Assembly (NCBI GenBank): GCA_032209605.1
Contig: JASFXZ010000001.1
Location: 42,350,619 to 42,414,618 of the forward strand
Source of the DNA: Mactromeris polynyma
Lineage: Eukaryota; Mollusca; Bivalvia; Venerida; Mactridae
Direction: 5' to 3'
Length of the DNA stretch: 64,000 nt
How positions within the stretch are numbered: position 1 is the stretch's first letter; each line of letters opens with the position of its first letter. The notes under the pieces were generated by a model. It saw only the letters and a list, made by a program, of their open reading frames with translations, made no database searches and had not been told where the DNA came from. The position numbers and the translations under genes were made by a program. This document shows, piece after piece, positions 37,770 through 49,113 of this stretch.

Positions 37770-39218
37770 TGTGGTAAGCCAACATAGCACTTGGCCGTTA
37801 GATCGCTATCTTCCAGCATTTAACTCATCGTATTTGTCACTGTAGGTAGGAAATGAGAATGGTGGCATGCTAATTGTCACATTACTACTATTGCATGGAA
37901 GTATATTTTACGAACTCGAGTATTCTAGCAGAAAACAAACATATGAAAAAAGATACTAGAACAACATAAAATAAAGGACTGGTTTGTTTGGGAGCACTGT
38001 TGTCGCTTTATGTTCTCTGGTCTGGAATTTCTATTCCCAATGCATCCGTCTCAAAGTATCTTTCTAATCATTCAATATTGTCAGACAGAAAGCAATGGGA
38101 AGTGTGAATTCATTTGTATCGTACAATCTTCATTGTTAACTCAGTAGTGAGAGAAACAATTATCGCAGACATGGTGCACCAATGAACTATATTCATGTAT
38201 TATTCAGACGTTTGCAATAAAACCTGACTGTTACCAACACATTCTGGGCAGTAGGAGAATTAGTACTTGTTCTGGAGAGCCATCCTAAACACATTGGACT
38301 TGAACAAACATCAAAGAATATTCTAAAGTTCACATCCTTATTTGTTGATTTGCTATGGAGACCATGATGTGACAATTGAGTACAAGGAAGAACCTAGTAA
38401 AACGAGAGTTTGATACACAGATTGAAACGATTAAGTTGTTACAGGGAACACCGCATACACAAGACAAAGGCTTCAAGTTTATAGGTTATTCTGTCTCCTT
38501 TCCTCCGATCAACAGTGATGTCATCGTTGCAGCTGTTATCATTTCTTTAGATTTTGTTTCCAAAATAACACAATTTTGTTTTCAAAATTACACAATTTAC
38601 GGTCACGTGATTAGACAGTGGAATAATAATTGGCTAATTGAATTTACAAATAGTGGATGACAAAATGGCACACGAAAACTGCGCAGCAAACAATGTGTTG
38701 ACCTAATCAGTGTCCCTGAGTTACAAGTCAGGCCCCTATTTTACGACAACACTTAAATGTTTACTTAAAGAAGCAAAACTACGTTTAATTGACTATCAAA
38801 TAATATTTTCTTAAAACTTTTATTTTGATATATAGATTTATAGTAGAAAATTATCTAGAGAGCACAATTTGACAATATTTCTCATTTTTAATTATTTATT
38901 TAAATAACTTTTAAGGCTGATACAAGATATTTAAAATAGTTACCGACTTCATACTAAAATATTTTCGTGAAATCGGGGTGAGAACTAACATGAACTTCGG
39001 CCAGCACATTATCAAGTTGACTTTATTTTAAATTGCACTTTAATTTGACATTTTAAGGTTACTTCTATTCTGATGTTACTATTTTAGTTACGGGGAACAA
39101 GGTCAGTATAAGGCTGCTTGTTCCTCTGTGCTCGATTAGTTACTGTATGTCTGATGATATGTACGTGATGGTTGGTTTATTTTAATGATTAGTTACTGCC
39201 TACTTAGTCAATTAATGT
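37770..39218. other. intergenic, no supported gene
   Basis: AT-rich. The frame at 38376-38660 begins at a TTG rather than ATG and has no recognisable similarity. Nothing else is visible. Confidence 0.45.
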
Positions 39219-39712
39219 ATATATGTTGGAAATCAATGACCATATAGCGATAAGGTGTGAGGTTAGCTAGCTGTTAAATCGATTTAAACCCCCAGTATTT
39301 TTTACTGACAGTTCCAAGGCTGTAATTCGCTATATGAGTGTTGTTTCTGTTTATGTTATGAATGTGTTTTGTATTTCCCTTTCCCCTATGCAATTCTGTC
39401 ACTTTATACAGTGTTCAGAGTGTTTCCTGCCCAATTTTGGCCTATTGTGGCCAGTTGTCTTAAATTGTCCTGTGAGCTTTTCCATCCATTAATTCCCACC
39501 TCCCCCTCCTTTTACTGTCCACTTTGATTCTCTTAATTATTCCTTATGGTCTGTTGGGCCGTTCCTTTTGCCTCTGTTCCTTAATATGTGTACAGTTTAA
39601 CCTCCTTAGGTGCGTTATGTTTTGTGGATTGTTGTTTTTCCTGAGGTCTGCGTGGAGAGGTATTGTCTTGTGTATGTGGCGTTCCCCGTAGTTACGTATT
39701 CTCTCTGTTTTA
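39219..39712 (+). mobile_element. gtatgtggcgttccctg repeat family, longest copy
   Basis: About 490 bases, from tatgttggaaatcaatgacc through tgttaaatcgatttaaaccc and cagttccaaggctgta to the 3' end gtgtatgtggcgttcc and cgtattctctctg. The 5' head is shared with 57030-57110 and the 3' end with all other copies. Confidence 0.8.
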
Positions 39713-39787
39713 GCAACTTCCCCACATAAAAAAGAGAAGGAAAGATCACTTTCGAAGTATTACATTCCGTCATATTTCACGGAGAAC

Positions 39788-39850
39788 AAACTACCCACAC
39801 TGGATTCGAACCTAGAAGCTTCCAGATTGGCAATAGAGTGCTTTAAGACC
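39788..39850 (-). mobile_element. tRNA-like SINE head fragment
   Basis: On the minus strand a perfect B-box-like ggttcgaatcc follows an anticodon-arm-like stretch. The stems are imperfect, so a SINE remnant is more likely than a tRNA gene. Confidence 0.4.
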
Positions 39851-40692
39851 ATGCAACGCTAGTAATGATAAAATGAATTAGCTAAAACTGTATTTCTACG
39901 AGTACCAAATACATTTTAGCAGTTAAACATAACATTTAGTGATTGTATTTTATTAATATACGCCTTTATATATCCGTGTCTTTTTCTAACTGATGCTGGC
40001 ATGTTCAGCATTAATGCGCAATTAGGCAATTGCCAGCTGTTTCATCGAGCTCAGAATTACAGGGAAATATAAACATATAATCATCTTGCAATCAACAATG
40101 TGCCTTATACGGCATCAATATGTAACACAGAGCGCTGCAAGGCACTTGCTAGATTATATTCGTTAACTTTACACTATAATTATATATTTAATGTTGATGG
40201 AAATTTGTAATCAAGTATATTTATTAGCAACACAAAAATCTAGATTAAAGCCGACGATATCACCACCGGCGCAAAGTATCTACAATAGTATCACTTAATA
40301 AATACAAATAGTTAATGAAACATAATTGGTTCTTGTAGATGTACATCTAAACAGTGATGTTTTATTAAATACGCGCACTCTGCTTAACCAGACTGTAACT
40401 TTCTAATTCATTCAAACCCGGAATTTATACCAACTGGCGTCCAACGATTCACATAGCCCTAACAATCATGGCAACTAATCGTGCAAGATATCAACAACGA
40501 CAACTTCGTATGCCTTATTGTCGTATAAGGTGGAAATGTCATTGATACAATCGACATCGATATATATCCTTTTTTTACTGTCGATCGATATTCGACACAC
40601 ACTCACAAATATCGATTTTATTGCGGACAAATACAAGAGAATGGATAGAGTTTAAAGATGTACCAAAATAGCATACCTTCGTCCAGTAGTCG

Positions 40693-41063
40693 GCTGCTTC
40701 AGTTCCAAGGCTGTGTTTCGCTGTATGATTATAACCCTTGTTTTAAATGTATGCTAACTTTCCCTTCCCCTCTGTGCAAATCTTTCACTTTATATAGTGT
40801 TCATGTTATTTTCTCCCCAGTTTCGGCCCATTGTTGCCAGCTGTCTTGACCTGTTCCATCCATTAACCCTCCTTATTTGTCCTTAGTTATCCCTTACGGT
40901 CAGCCAGACCATTCATTGCGCCCTTGTTCCCTTACGTATGTACCTTTGAACCTCCTTAAGTGCCTTATGTTTTATTAATTGCTGTTTTCCCGGAGGTTGG
41001 TGTGGAGAGGCACTGTCTTATGTATGTGGCGTTCCCTGTAGCAACTTATTCGCTCTCTTTTGC
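40693..41063 (+). mobile_element. gtatgtggcgttccctg repeat family, copy
   Basis: Shares ttccaaggctgtgtttcgct, cattgttgccagctgtcttg, ccattcattgcgcccttgtt and the 3' end ttatgtatgtggcgttccct with the other copies. The 63-codon frame at 40658 is part of the repeat. Confidence 0.8.
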
Positions 41064-41751
41064 TTGTTAAACAGTGCTCCAGTGGATTCCGAATGGTGAC
41101 ATATTGGGACAACCATCTGCAGTATTGGCCTATTACATACGATCTATCTTGCTGTTGTAATTATTGAAGCCAATAGATATACTCGTCTTTTTCTATTTGA
41201 AAATGTGTTTTCGACCTCCGACAAATAAAGCACCGTTATTTCATAAGTCAATGTCTTTTCCTACATTTATTGTGACTTCGTATTAGTCTCAGCAATTTTG
41301 GGCCATTCACTTTCGATTCGTTGATATGTAATGACAATTTCATTGATGTATACTCATTTACGAATAAGTAAAAGACTGACATTTATCTTGTGTAATGATG
41401 ACATATTTTCGTTGGTGAAATTAGGAGTAAGGATTGTCAGAACTATTTGACAATTAGTTCCATAAAAGTCCACATCGCTACGAATATATAACATTACATA
41501 TAGTTTATTGGCATGAAATATTTCCATAAATGTAGCCAAAGAAACAAATAAACAAATGTACATTAGTGGTGAAAATGTTTGTTTGTTTCAAGATCAATAA
41601 AGATTGCATAATTGGTAATACGTATTGACAGTATTTTGTAACATTTTTATACTTCTAATTTCTTTCTTTAAAAGCAAAAAATAAAAATGTTGCTACATTA
41701 TTTTTATTTTTATTGATTTGGGGACATAAAAAATTCAAATATATATCGATT

Positions 41752-42915
41752 CAGATCAACCCTCCGCCTACATATCATTTGAGATCATCGCTCCGCCTAC
41801 AAGTCATTTGATATCATCGCTCCGCCTACATTTCATTCGAGAACATCGCTCCACCTACAAATCATTTGAGAACATCGCTCCACCTACATATCATTTGAGA
41901 TCATCGCTCTGCCTACGTTTCATTCGAGAACATCGCTCCACCTATACTTATCATTTGAGAACATCGCTCCAGCTTCATATCATTTGAGAACATCGCTTCA
42001 GCTTCATATCATTTGAGATCATTGCTCCGCATACAGTTCATTAGAAATCATCGCTCCACCTACATATCATTTGAAATCATCGCTCCACCTATATATCATT
42101 TGAAATCATCGCTCCACCAACATACAATTTAAGAACATCGCTCCACCTACATATCATTTTAGAACATCGCTCCACCTACATATCATTTGAGATCATTGCT
42201 CCACCTACATATCATTTTAGAACATCGCTCCACCTACATATCATTTGAGAGCATTGCTCCACCTATATATCATTTTAGAACATCGCTCCACCTACATATC
42301 ATTTGAGATCATTGCTCCGCATACAGTTCATTAGAAATCATCGCTCCTCCTACATATCATTTGAGATTATTGCCCAACCTACAAGTCATTTGAGATCATT
42401 GCTCCGCCTACATATCATTTGAAATCATCGCTCCACCTACATTTCATTTGAGAACATCGCTCCACCTACATATCATTTGAGATTATTGCTCCGCCTACAA
42501 GTCATTTGAGATCATCGCTCCACCTACATATCATTTGAAATCATCGCTCCACCTACATATCATTTGAAATCAATGCTCCACCTACATACAATTTAAGAAC
42601 ATCGCTCCACCTACATATCATTTTAGAACATCGCTCCACCTACATATCATTTGAGATTATTGCTCCGCCTACATATCATTTGAAATCATCGCTCCACCTA
42701 CATATCATTTGAGAACATCGCTCCACCTACATATCATTTGAGATCATCGCTCCACCTACATATCATTTTAGAACATCGCTCCACCTACATATCATTTGAG
42801 ATCATCGCTCCGCCTACATATCATTTGAGAACATCTCTCCACCTACATATCATTTGAGATTATTGCTCCACCTACATATCATTAGAAATCATCGTTTCGA
42901 CTACATATCATATGC
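41752..42915 (+). repeat. 29-bp satellite array, about 40 units
   Basis: Unit: catcgctccacctacatatc plus atttgagaa, with variants at a few fixed positions (cGcctac/cAcctac, gagAtc/gagAac, ATttta). The period is not divisible by three and all frames close, so it is not coding. Groups of several units recur as blocks (see findings). No unique spacers, so not CRISPR-like. Confidence 0.95.
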
Positions 42916-43260
42916 AAAAATCACTTTATATATATATACCATTCGCCTGCTTGAGTTTTAGATTGAACGTTTTCCCTGTGCATGGTTTGAGATCATCGCT
43001 CCGCCTTTTAATCGTTTGATATCATCGCATAAAGTTTTAAAACCACCCCTCCATCGATATTTTTGATATCGTCGAACTGCCATTATACCGCATAAGATCA
43101 TCGCTCCGGATTTATATGGTTTGAGAATTTCGCTCCGCCTATATATATATTTTGGTACCATAGCATCGCATTCATATTCTTTGACATATCTATCAGGTAA
43201 GACCATCCGCCTATATAATAACTATTTTGTTTGAAATCATCACTCTGTCTATAGATATAG
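42916..43260 (+). repeat. decayed edge of the 29-bp array
   Basis: gatcatcgctccgcct-type words continue at irregular spacing (for example near 42990, 43100 and 43130), showing diverged units beyond the regular array. The left edge at 41752 is abrupt by comparison. Confidence 0.7.
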
Positions 43261-44067
43261 TATGAAGTATGTATCAATAGAGGAAACCACTATGTACATA
43301 TGAGAACTGATAGAAAGAAATATCGACCAAAGTAATCTAAATGTCATTTAGAAGTAGCCATACCACATTATGGTATCGGATGAGATTAGCAGAAAAAAAT
43401 ACTTCGGATATTACATTGTAAACACTGACGCAATATTGACTTACTGAATGACTCACAATTAAGGCTTCACATCATCTCAACGATTGTCTCGACAAGATAT
43501 ATGTAAATAATATCTAAAAAGAGTGCATTATAATAATACTTGATTTTTTGGACCCGGAGTTTCTAAACGTTGAGATACGTTAATAGTCTGTGTGCTTGGA
43601 CGTAGACTTAAAAGAAAAAAATATTGACAAAAAAATCGCAACATTACATATGAATGTTATTAAAAGCATAATAAATAATATTTATACTAGTCTGAGAAAA
43701 CCATTGTTGCTTCGCTCGTTATCATAACAATTTAATAACATATTTTTTATATGGTTTCCGTAAATGAATTCTGACAATCGCCAAAAAGTGGTAGTTTACA
43801 AGCGGTACAAACCAAGTTTGATTGACTATACATTCAGTTCAGTCAGACGTTTAATTCTGACTTTATAGTGTTATTGAGAGTCGAGCATGATTTTAACTGT
43901 ACACTATTGTCGTTCGTACCGCATAATTATAGTATTTTTTAAACGGAAACAGTCGTAAACAAACTGCGAAGTGGTCAGCCAACAACAACATGGGCATGGT
44001 TCCTTCTATGTGAAATTTGAATGTAGATAGTAATTCGAAATTGGTCCGCAACCTCTGATTCATGCAG
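43261..44067. other. intergenic, nothing recognised
   Basis: AT-rich spacer with no repeat family copy or coding remnant that I can identify. Confidence 0.45.
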
Positions 44068-44200
44068 GAAATTTGCCAGTTGCTTGCAGAAGAATGTGCT
44101 AGTACGGGGTTTGGAACCAAGAAATGCTAGTTTTGTTAGGTCAACTGACCGCCGTACATAACTTCTGTTGAAAACTGGTGCAAACCTTGAACACTCATTA
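44068..44200 (+). mobile_element. SINE 3'-domain fragment
   Basis: cagttgcttgcagaagaatg ... ttaggtcaactgaccg ... cataacttctg matches the body of the SINE at 27281-27575. The tRNA-like head is absent. Confidence 0.6.
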
Positions 44201-44289
44201 AGGATACTCAGGGGCTGTGTAACTTGGGTCGCGTAGGTTAGTCTCAGCACCTCAGTTAATTTCATGTTCTTGTAAACATTCGACTTTTG

Positions 44290-44745
44290 GTAATTCGACA
44301 GTTACGTGAGAGGTCGGCATGCTGTTAAACTGGTTTAAGGTCTCAGTAGTTTTACTGACAGCTACAACGCTGGAGCCTGTTGTATTTCCTTAAGTGTCGT
44401 GTTCCATTGTCGCACAGTCTTGTCTCTTTCCATTTTCATGGTTTTGATTTTGTTGAGTATGCCGCGTTGATTGGTTTCTTTGTTCTTATCATCTCGGAAT
44501 GATTTTCGTCCTTCAGTGTGTGTCCCCTCGTCCGTTCGGTATTGACTTTTTGCCGTCCAGTGTGTATGACTCCTCCTCCTTTCCTCTAATTTGCCTAGAT
44601 CTTTTTAGCGAAGTTCTGAGTTGTGAGCATGGCATTCCCTATATGTATGAATCCGTCCTTTCACCTCCTTTCCTCCAATTTGTCTAGATCTGTTTTGGGA
44701 AGTTCTGATTTGAGAACATGACATTCCATGTTCCACATTTTGCAC
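44290..44745 (+). mobile_element. repeat related to the gtatgtggcgttccctg family, different 3' half
   Basis: The first part (ctgttaaactggtttaaggt ... ttttactgacagctacaacg) resembles the head of 39219-39712. The second half differs and carries an 88-bp direct duplication starting at about 44575 and 44663 (cctcctttcctc ... gttctga ... acattcc). Confidence 0.5.
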
Positions 44746-45415
44746 TTTAAAGATATGTTCAATTTATTACCAATGTTCTACATTTGATTATGTGAGACAG
44801 TATAACTCAATAAGTCATACACTTTTAATGAACAGCGACTCGCTATAAATATTGTCGAAGAACCGTTTATAGTAACATACTTATATAATGTAATAAAACA
44901 AGAAACAATCTGACTTAATTGTGTTAATTACAGTGATGGGATTTTCACGAGGTTACTACGAAATGTTCTACTAAACAACAAATGTGATTACAGAGAGCGC
45001 TCCTGTAGCATGACCTTGCAAGAGAACGTAGTCATAACAAAACGAACCATAAGTATGTTCATGCCAAATATTTTTCTAAGCGATAATCATTTCGGATCAA
45101 GCTAGTGTTGCTTTATTCTTCACTATGGCAACCATTAATTATTCTAAACGGTAAACAATATGCGCATGTTATTCAAATCATGAGCGTAATTCTGTTTATT
45201 TGATTCAAATTGATAGAGATACACATGTATTTACTACTCTATAATTGATACGAATGTTAATTGAGTTGTGTAGCTTAGTCGGACGTTGACATCGGACACC
45301 TACAACGAAGAAAGTGAGGGAATTTTCTCAAACATATTTATTTTGTTGACCGTTGTGCTTTCAATGGGAAGTAGGTAGACACACTAGTAAGACCATGGTT
45401 TCCCTACATATTTAT

Positions 45416-45830
45416 TATGCTCCCCGTTCCCGAAGGGGGAACATATAGTCGCCGCTTCGTCCGTCCGTGCGTCCGTCCTTCTGTCCGTCCGACTTTTTTG
45501 TCCAGACTACTTCTCAGAAACTACTGACTGAAATTCAACAAAACTTCACGGGAAGCTTCACTACCAAGAGGAGATGTGCATATTATCTCACAGTTTTGGT
45601 TGGACTATTTTTCACGGAGTTATGGCCCTTTGATTATGCAACATAGTATATATGGATCCATTCTTGTCCGTACTAATTCTCAGCAACTTTTGACAGGCAT
45701 TCACCACAACTTTATGGGAAGCTTCACTACCAAGCGGAGATACGCATATTATCAGGCAGTTCCGGTTCGACTGTTTTTCATAGAGTTATGACCCTTTGAT
45801 TATGCAACATTACCATAAAAGTTTCCAGCC
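45416..45830 (+). repeat. dispersed GTCCGTCCG repeat with internal direct duplication
   Basis: An imperfect palindrome tccccgttcccgaaggggga is followed by GTCCGTCC microsatellite-like text. About 170 bases are present twice: gaagcttcactaccaag ... gagttatg ... ccctttgattatgcaacat ends at about 45645 and again at 45812. Elements of this wording are widespread in bivalves. No coding. Confidence 0.65.
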
Positions 45831-46309
45831 ATGCAAGATAATATGCATTATATTTTTTAATTTTTCAAGTAAGTTTTTGTTTTATGTAAATGTTTGTCTA
45901 CCTAGTGTTTGTAATACATAGTTACATGTATATATTTGATTTTAAATATGTATAGTTTTATGAATTAATTGTGAATAAATGTTTCTTATATCAGTAGCAA
46001 GAGTCTTTTTCAGTTTTTATCAGTTAGCAGGATTATCATAGCCCAATATGTAATTAAATTGTTCACTATCTCAATTTCATTGTACATTTTTGTGTACCTT
46101 TTTTTCTTAGGTGATCCAGGACATTTCAAGTGCAGCATATTACATTAAGATTTTAACCATCAACAAAGTGAGATTTTCGATAAGAGTCTGGTTCGACGTT
46201 ATAACCATACTTCGGGGAGCATCCTTCGGTTCCATCGATATCCTTGTTTTAATAATTCAAACCTATTTATTTCCGTCTACGCACAAGTGCAGCACATATC
46301 TTCACAGTT

Positions 46310-46965
46310 TTACTCATCAGTGGTCGGGAATGTCTCCAAACTGAGCTTATTACCTTTTATGTCTTCTGTAATAGCATGTTCTACAGGTTATACAGTTATA
46401 CATTTCCTCAAGGCTCTGTCGTCTCTCCGTGCTGCAAGCTGTAGTGTGGTAAAACCTGTCATTAATGGATATGTATTAGGGTATATATCTGCTAATAAAT
46501 TTCACTCTGGGGGAAAATCAAGCTCTTCTCTTGTACCAATGTTGTCAATTAAAACATACTGTTGAGTGTCATTAATATGACCATCTAATCCACTCTCAAC
46601 ATGGACAAATATTCTGCTGTTATATGTTACAAACTGTGAATGTAGAGCATGATAATGTCTGTAACCTGAATAAAATTCGTGTTGTGGTTCATTACTTGGT
46701 CTGTTGAATTCATGCGATGTACCATCAATAGCGCCGACTGCGCATGGAATATTTAGCCATTCTCCATACGTTTGCCTCCATTGGTCAAGTGTTGGCCATT
46801 TGATAAAAGGGTTTACCTTAGTTTCAAATGGTTTGAATATCCATCGAAATTTTTACTGATGAAGAACTGACGTTAAAATTAGATGATTCAAGCATATGTA
46901 ATTTGACATACGTATGTAACCATATCATGAATAATAAAACCCTATTTCGAAAAGACAGTTTATGC
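46310..46965 (-). pseudogene. decayed Harbinger/HARBI1-type (DDE_Tnp_4) transposase
   Basis: Reading the minus strand: LSFRNRVLLFMIW near 46960-46920 resembles the N-terminal helix-turn-helix region. After a frame change comes an open stretch from about 46851 with WPTLDQWRQTYGEW, AVGAIDGTSHEFNRP, YSGYRHYHALHSQF and ESGLDGHINDTQQY. After stop codons at 46502 and 46388 come LLADIYPNTYPLMTGFTTLQ and PVEHAI. The IDG aspartate, HIND aspartate and VEH glutamate fit the DDE triad of Harbinger-superfamily transposases. With two in-frame stops, a frameshift and no intact start it cannot encode an active enzyme. It is not a host HARBI1 gene as it stands. Confidence 0.75.
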
Positions 46966-48935
46966 CTTGCTATATTTGGCAGTAAATGAATATCAAGAAG
47001 GTTTACTAACTGCGAGAACGATTCAGGTGTCTCTCCAGGTTATAAAACTGATAACGATTATCGCAGAATAAAGTAAAAACATATCTTCCTTCATAGATAT
47101 TAATGTCCTCCGAAAACAGCCTATATCTAACGTTCAACACAGGATATGGTGGTGGTTGAAATGTTGTCAGTAAAACATCATAGATGGTAAGATAATCGCA
47201 ACAAAATGTATATGTAACGATAAATACGTTCTACCACAGTATCAATTGATGAAATATGATTACGTCAAACAATTATTAAACTATTGCTATTTAAAATACA
47301 AGTCATTCTGGACGATGGGATGTAACCGCGTTCAAGACGCTACTATCTGTCCCTTTAAATATATCTCATTTAATAGGCCTCTTACCAACGGTTTTCTCGT
47401 GATCGTTTAGAATCACATAATACAAAACAACTCAACATTTTTTTGCAGTTTATTTACGGTTTGTAGCCATTGTAGATCAAGGTAAACGTACTATACATTG
47501 TTTGTGTTATGATAAATTTTATAGGGTAGAACTTAGTGCGAAAATCAGTAAATAAATAAAGTTGCCTTCGCAGTAAGCATTACTTCCGGTATCGAATTCG
47601 GGTGTGGAATGCTGCGGTTGGCAATTTTCAGATTGGTATAAATATTCATGAGTGCCATGTAGATATTGTCGAACTATAATCCAGAAAATGATACTAAACG
47701 TGACCCGCACCAGTCATTAGTACATATACACCATCACATGAGAATTTGAGAATTAGCTTGAGAAAACCGCTTATTTTAATCCGTTGTCCGCAGTTCGATG
47801 TCCGCGTCCGACTAAGCTGCAAAACTCTAATAATACAACAGTTTACTGACAACTGAACAAACACATATACCTAATTAGGTGCTAGCTTTTTAGTATGTTT
47901 TTTAGGGGGGGGGGGGTTGCAAGCTACCGACGAGTATTTTATCGACATCTATTTTGAAAGTTGTTCCTACCCAGCATGCTCTGCGTGGAACTGAACATAT
48001 TATGTGCACAGCGCTGTCAAAGCTGTCCCATAATGCATTATCGTCATAAATAACATCCTGTGATCAATTAGGTCTTTCCGATGATTTAATGCAAACACTT
48101 GCAACACGTATTTCTTCTTTAATTAGTGTGTAAGCTTAATTGGTGTCAAATACAAGCTAGTTACTTCGCCTGGTATTTCCTTTTTATTCAGATAAAAGCC
48201 ATTTCGTACTTGTGGACGCCAATAATTGTCTGCATCGGTTACCTTGGAAACAATGGAATAATGATTCGTTTTGAAATTGAACATAGTAAAAGCGCTTGAA
48301 TAGCCGCGGTAATTATCTTAAAGCATCTGGGAGTAGAACAAGTCCTTTTATCATTGAACTGCAATGAAATATCAAACTAACATACACACGGCGACATCAT
48401 CTTTCGTTCATTGAAATAAAAAAAAATATTTATTTCGTAATTATATATAACATAGCCGTATTTATATAGTACAAGAATGCTTATGTTGTTTAAATCAACG
48501 GTCGCAAGCCAGAATGCTGGCTCTACATAAACAATGAAGTTTAATTCGTATGTTCACAAAATTAAAACTATTTGATAATAATTTAACTAAAAGTAAACAT
48601 ACAATAGAACACTTTCATGTTCTTAACCAACAAATCCAATTATATACCATTGCCTCTTTCCAAAGTTTTGGTATTATGAAGCCAGTAAGGTGTATGAAGT
48701 TACTAGTCCAATCAATCTACGGAAAAAACACCCTAACCTCAAAAAAAATGCAAAAGAAATAACAATCAAACGGTTTTACAAGATATGATTTGCAGTTCTG
48801 ATGTATAAGAACTGGCTAATATGTGTTAATGCAGTAAAACTTCACTTGAAGACCATCATAAAATGGTCGTATTTTAATGGATCAGTTTTTCTATCAAATT
48901 TTATCTCAATAAGTAAACACCTCATAAATAAGTAC
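46966..48935. other. intergenic, no supported gene
   Basis: May include the rest of the decayed transposon just above 46966, but no terminal repeat could be seen. There is a poly-G run at 47905-47916. Otherwise AT-rich. Confidence 0.45.
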
Positions 48936-49113
48936 ATTCGGAACTCGTTCATTCGACAACCTTTTATCCGATTACTCGGTATTATCCGCAATAAATATCA
49001 GGACTCGATGTATCTTCTTATGCACGTCGTATTGAAATGGCCTATTCGAAACCATGTATTATTGGAAATAACATTTTGGACCCGATGAATTCGAATGAAC
49101 GAGGTCCGACTGC
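48936..49113 (+). mobile_element. pogo/mariner-like MITE, copy 2
   Basis: cggaactcgttcattcgaca ... gaattcgaatgaacgaggtc is an inverted pair, and the interior (ccttttatccg, ctcggtattatc, gatgtatcttcttat) matches the copy at 6951. Part of the 95-codon frame at 48801 runs through it and is not a gene. Confidence 0.65.

Noticed and set aside
38376..38660. 94-codon plus-strand frame
   Set aside because: It starts at a TTG rather than an ATG and shows no domain.
41752..42915. CRISPR-like array
   Set aside because: The 29-base units are directly joined with no unique spacers, and the surrounding genes are eukaryotic and spliced. It is a satellite.
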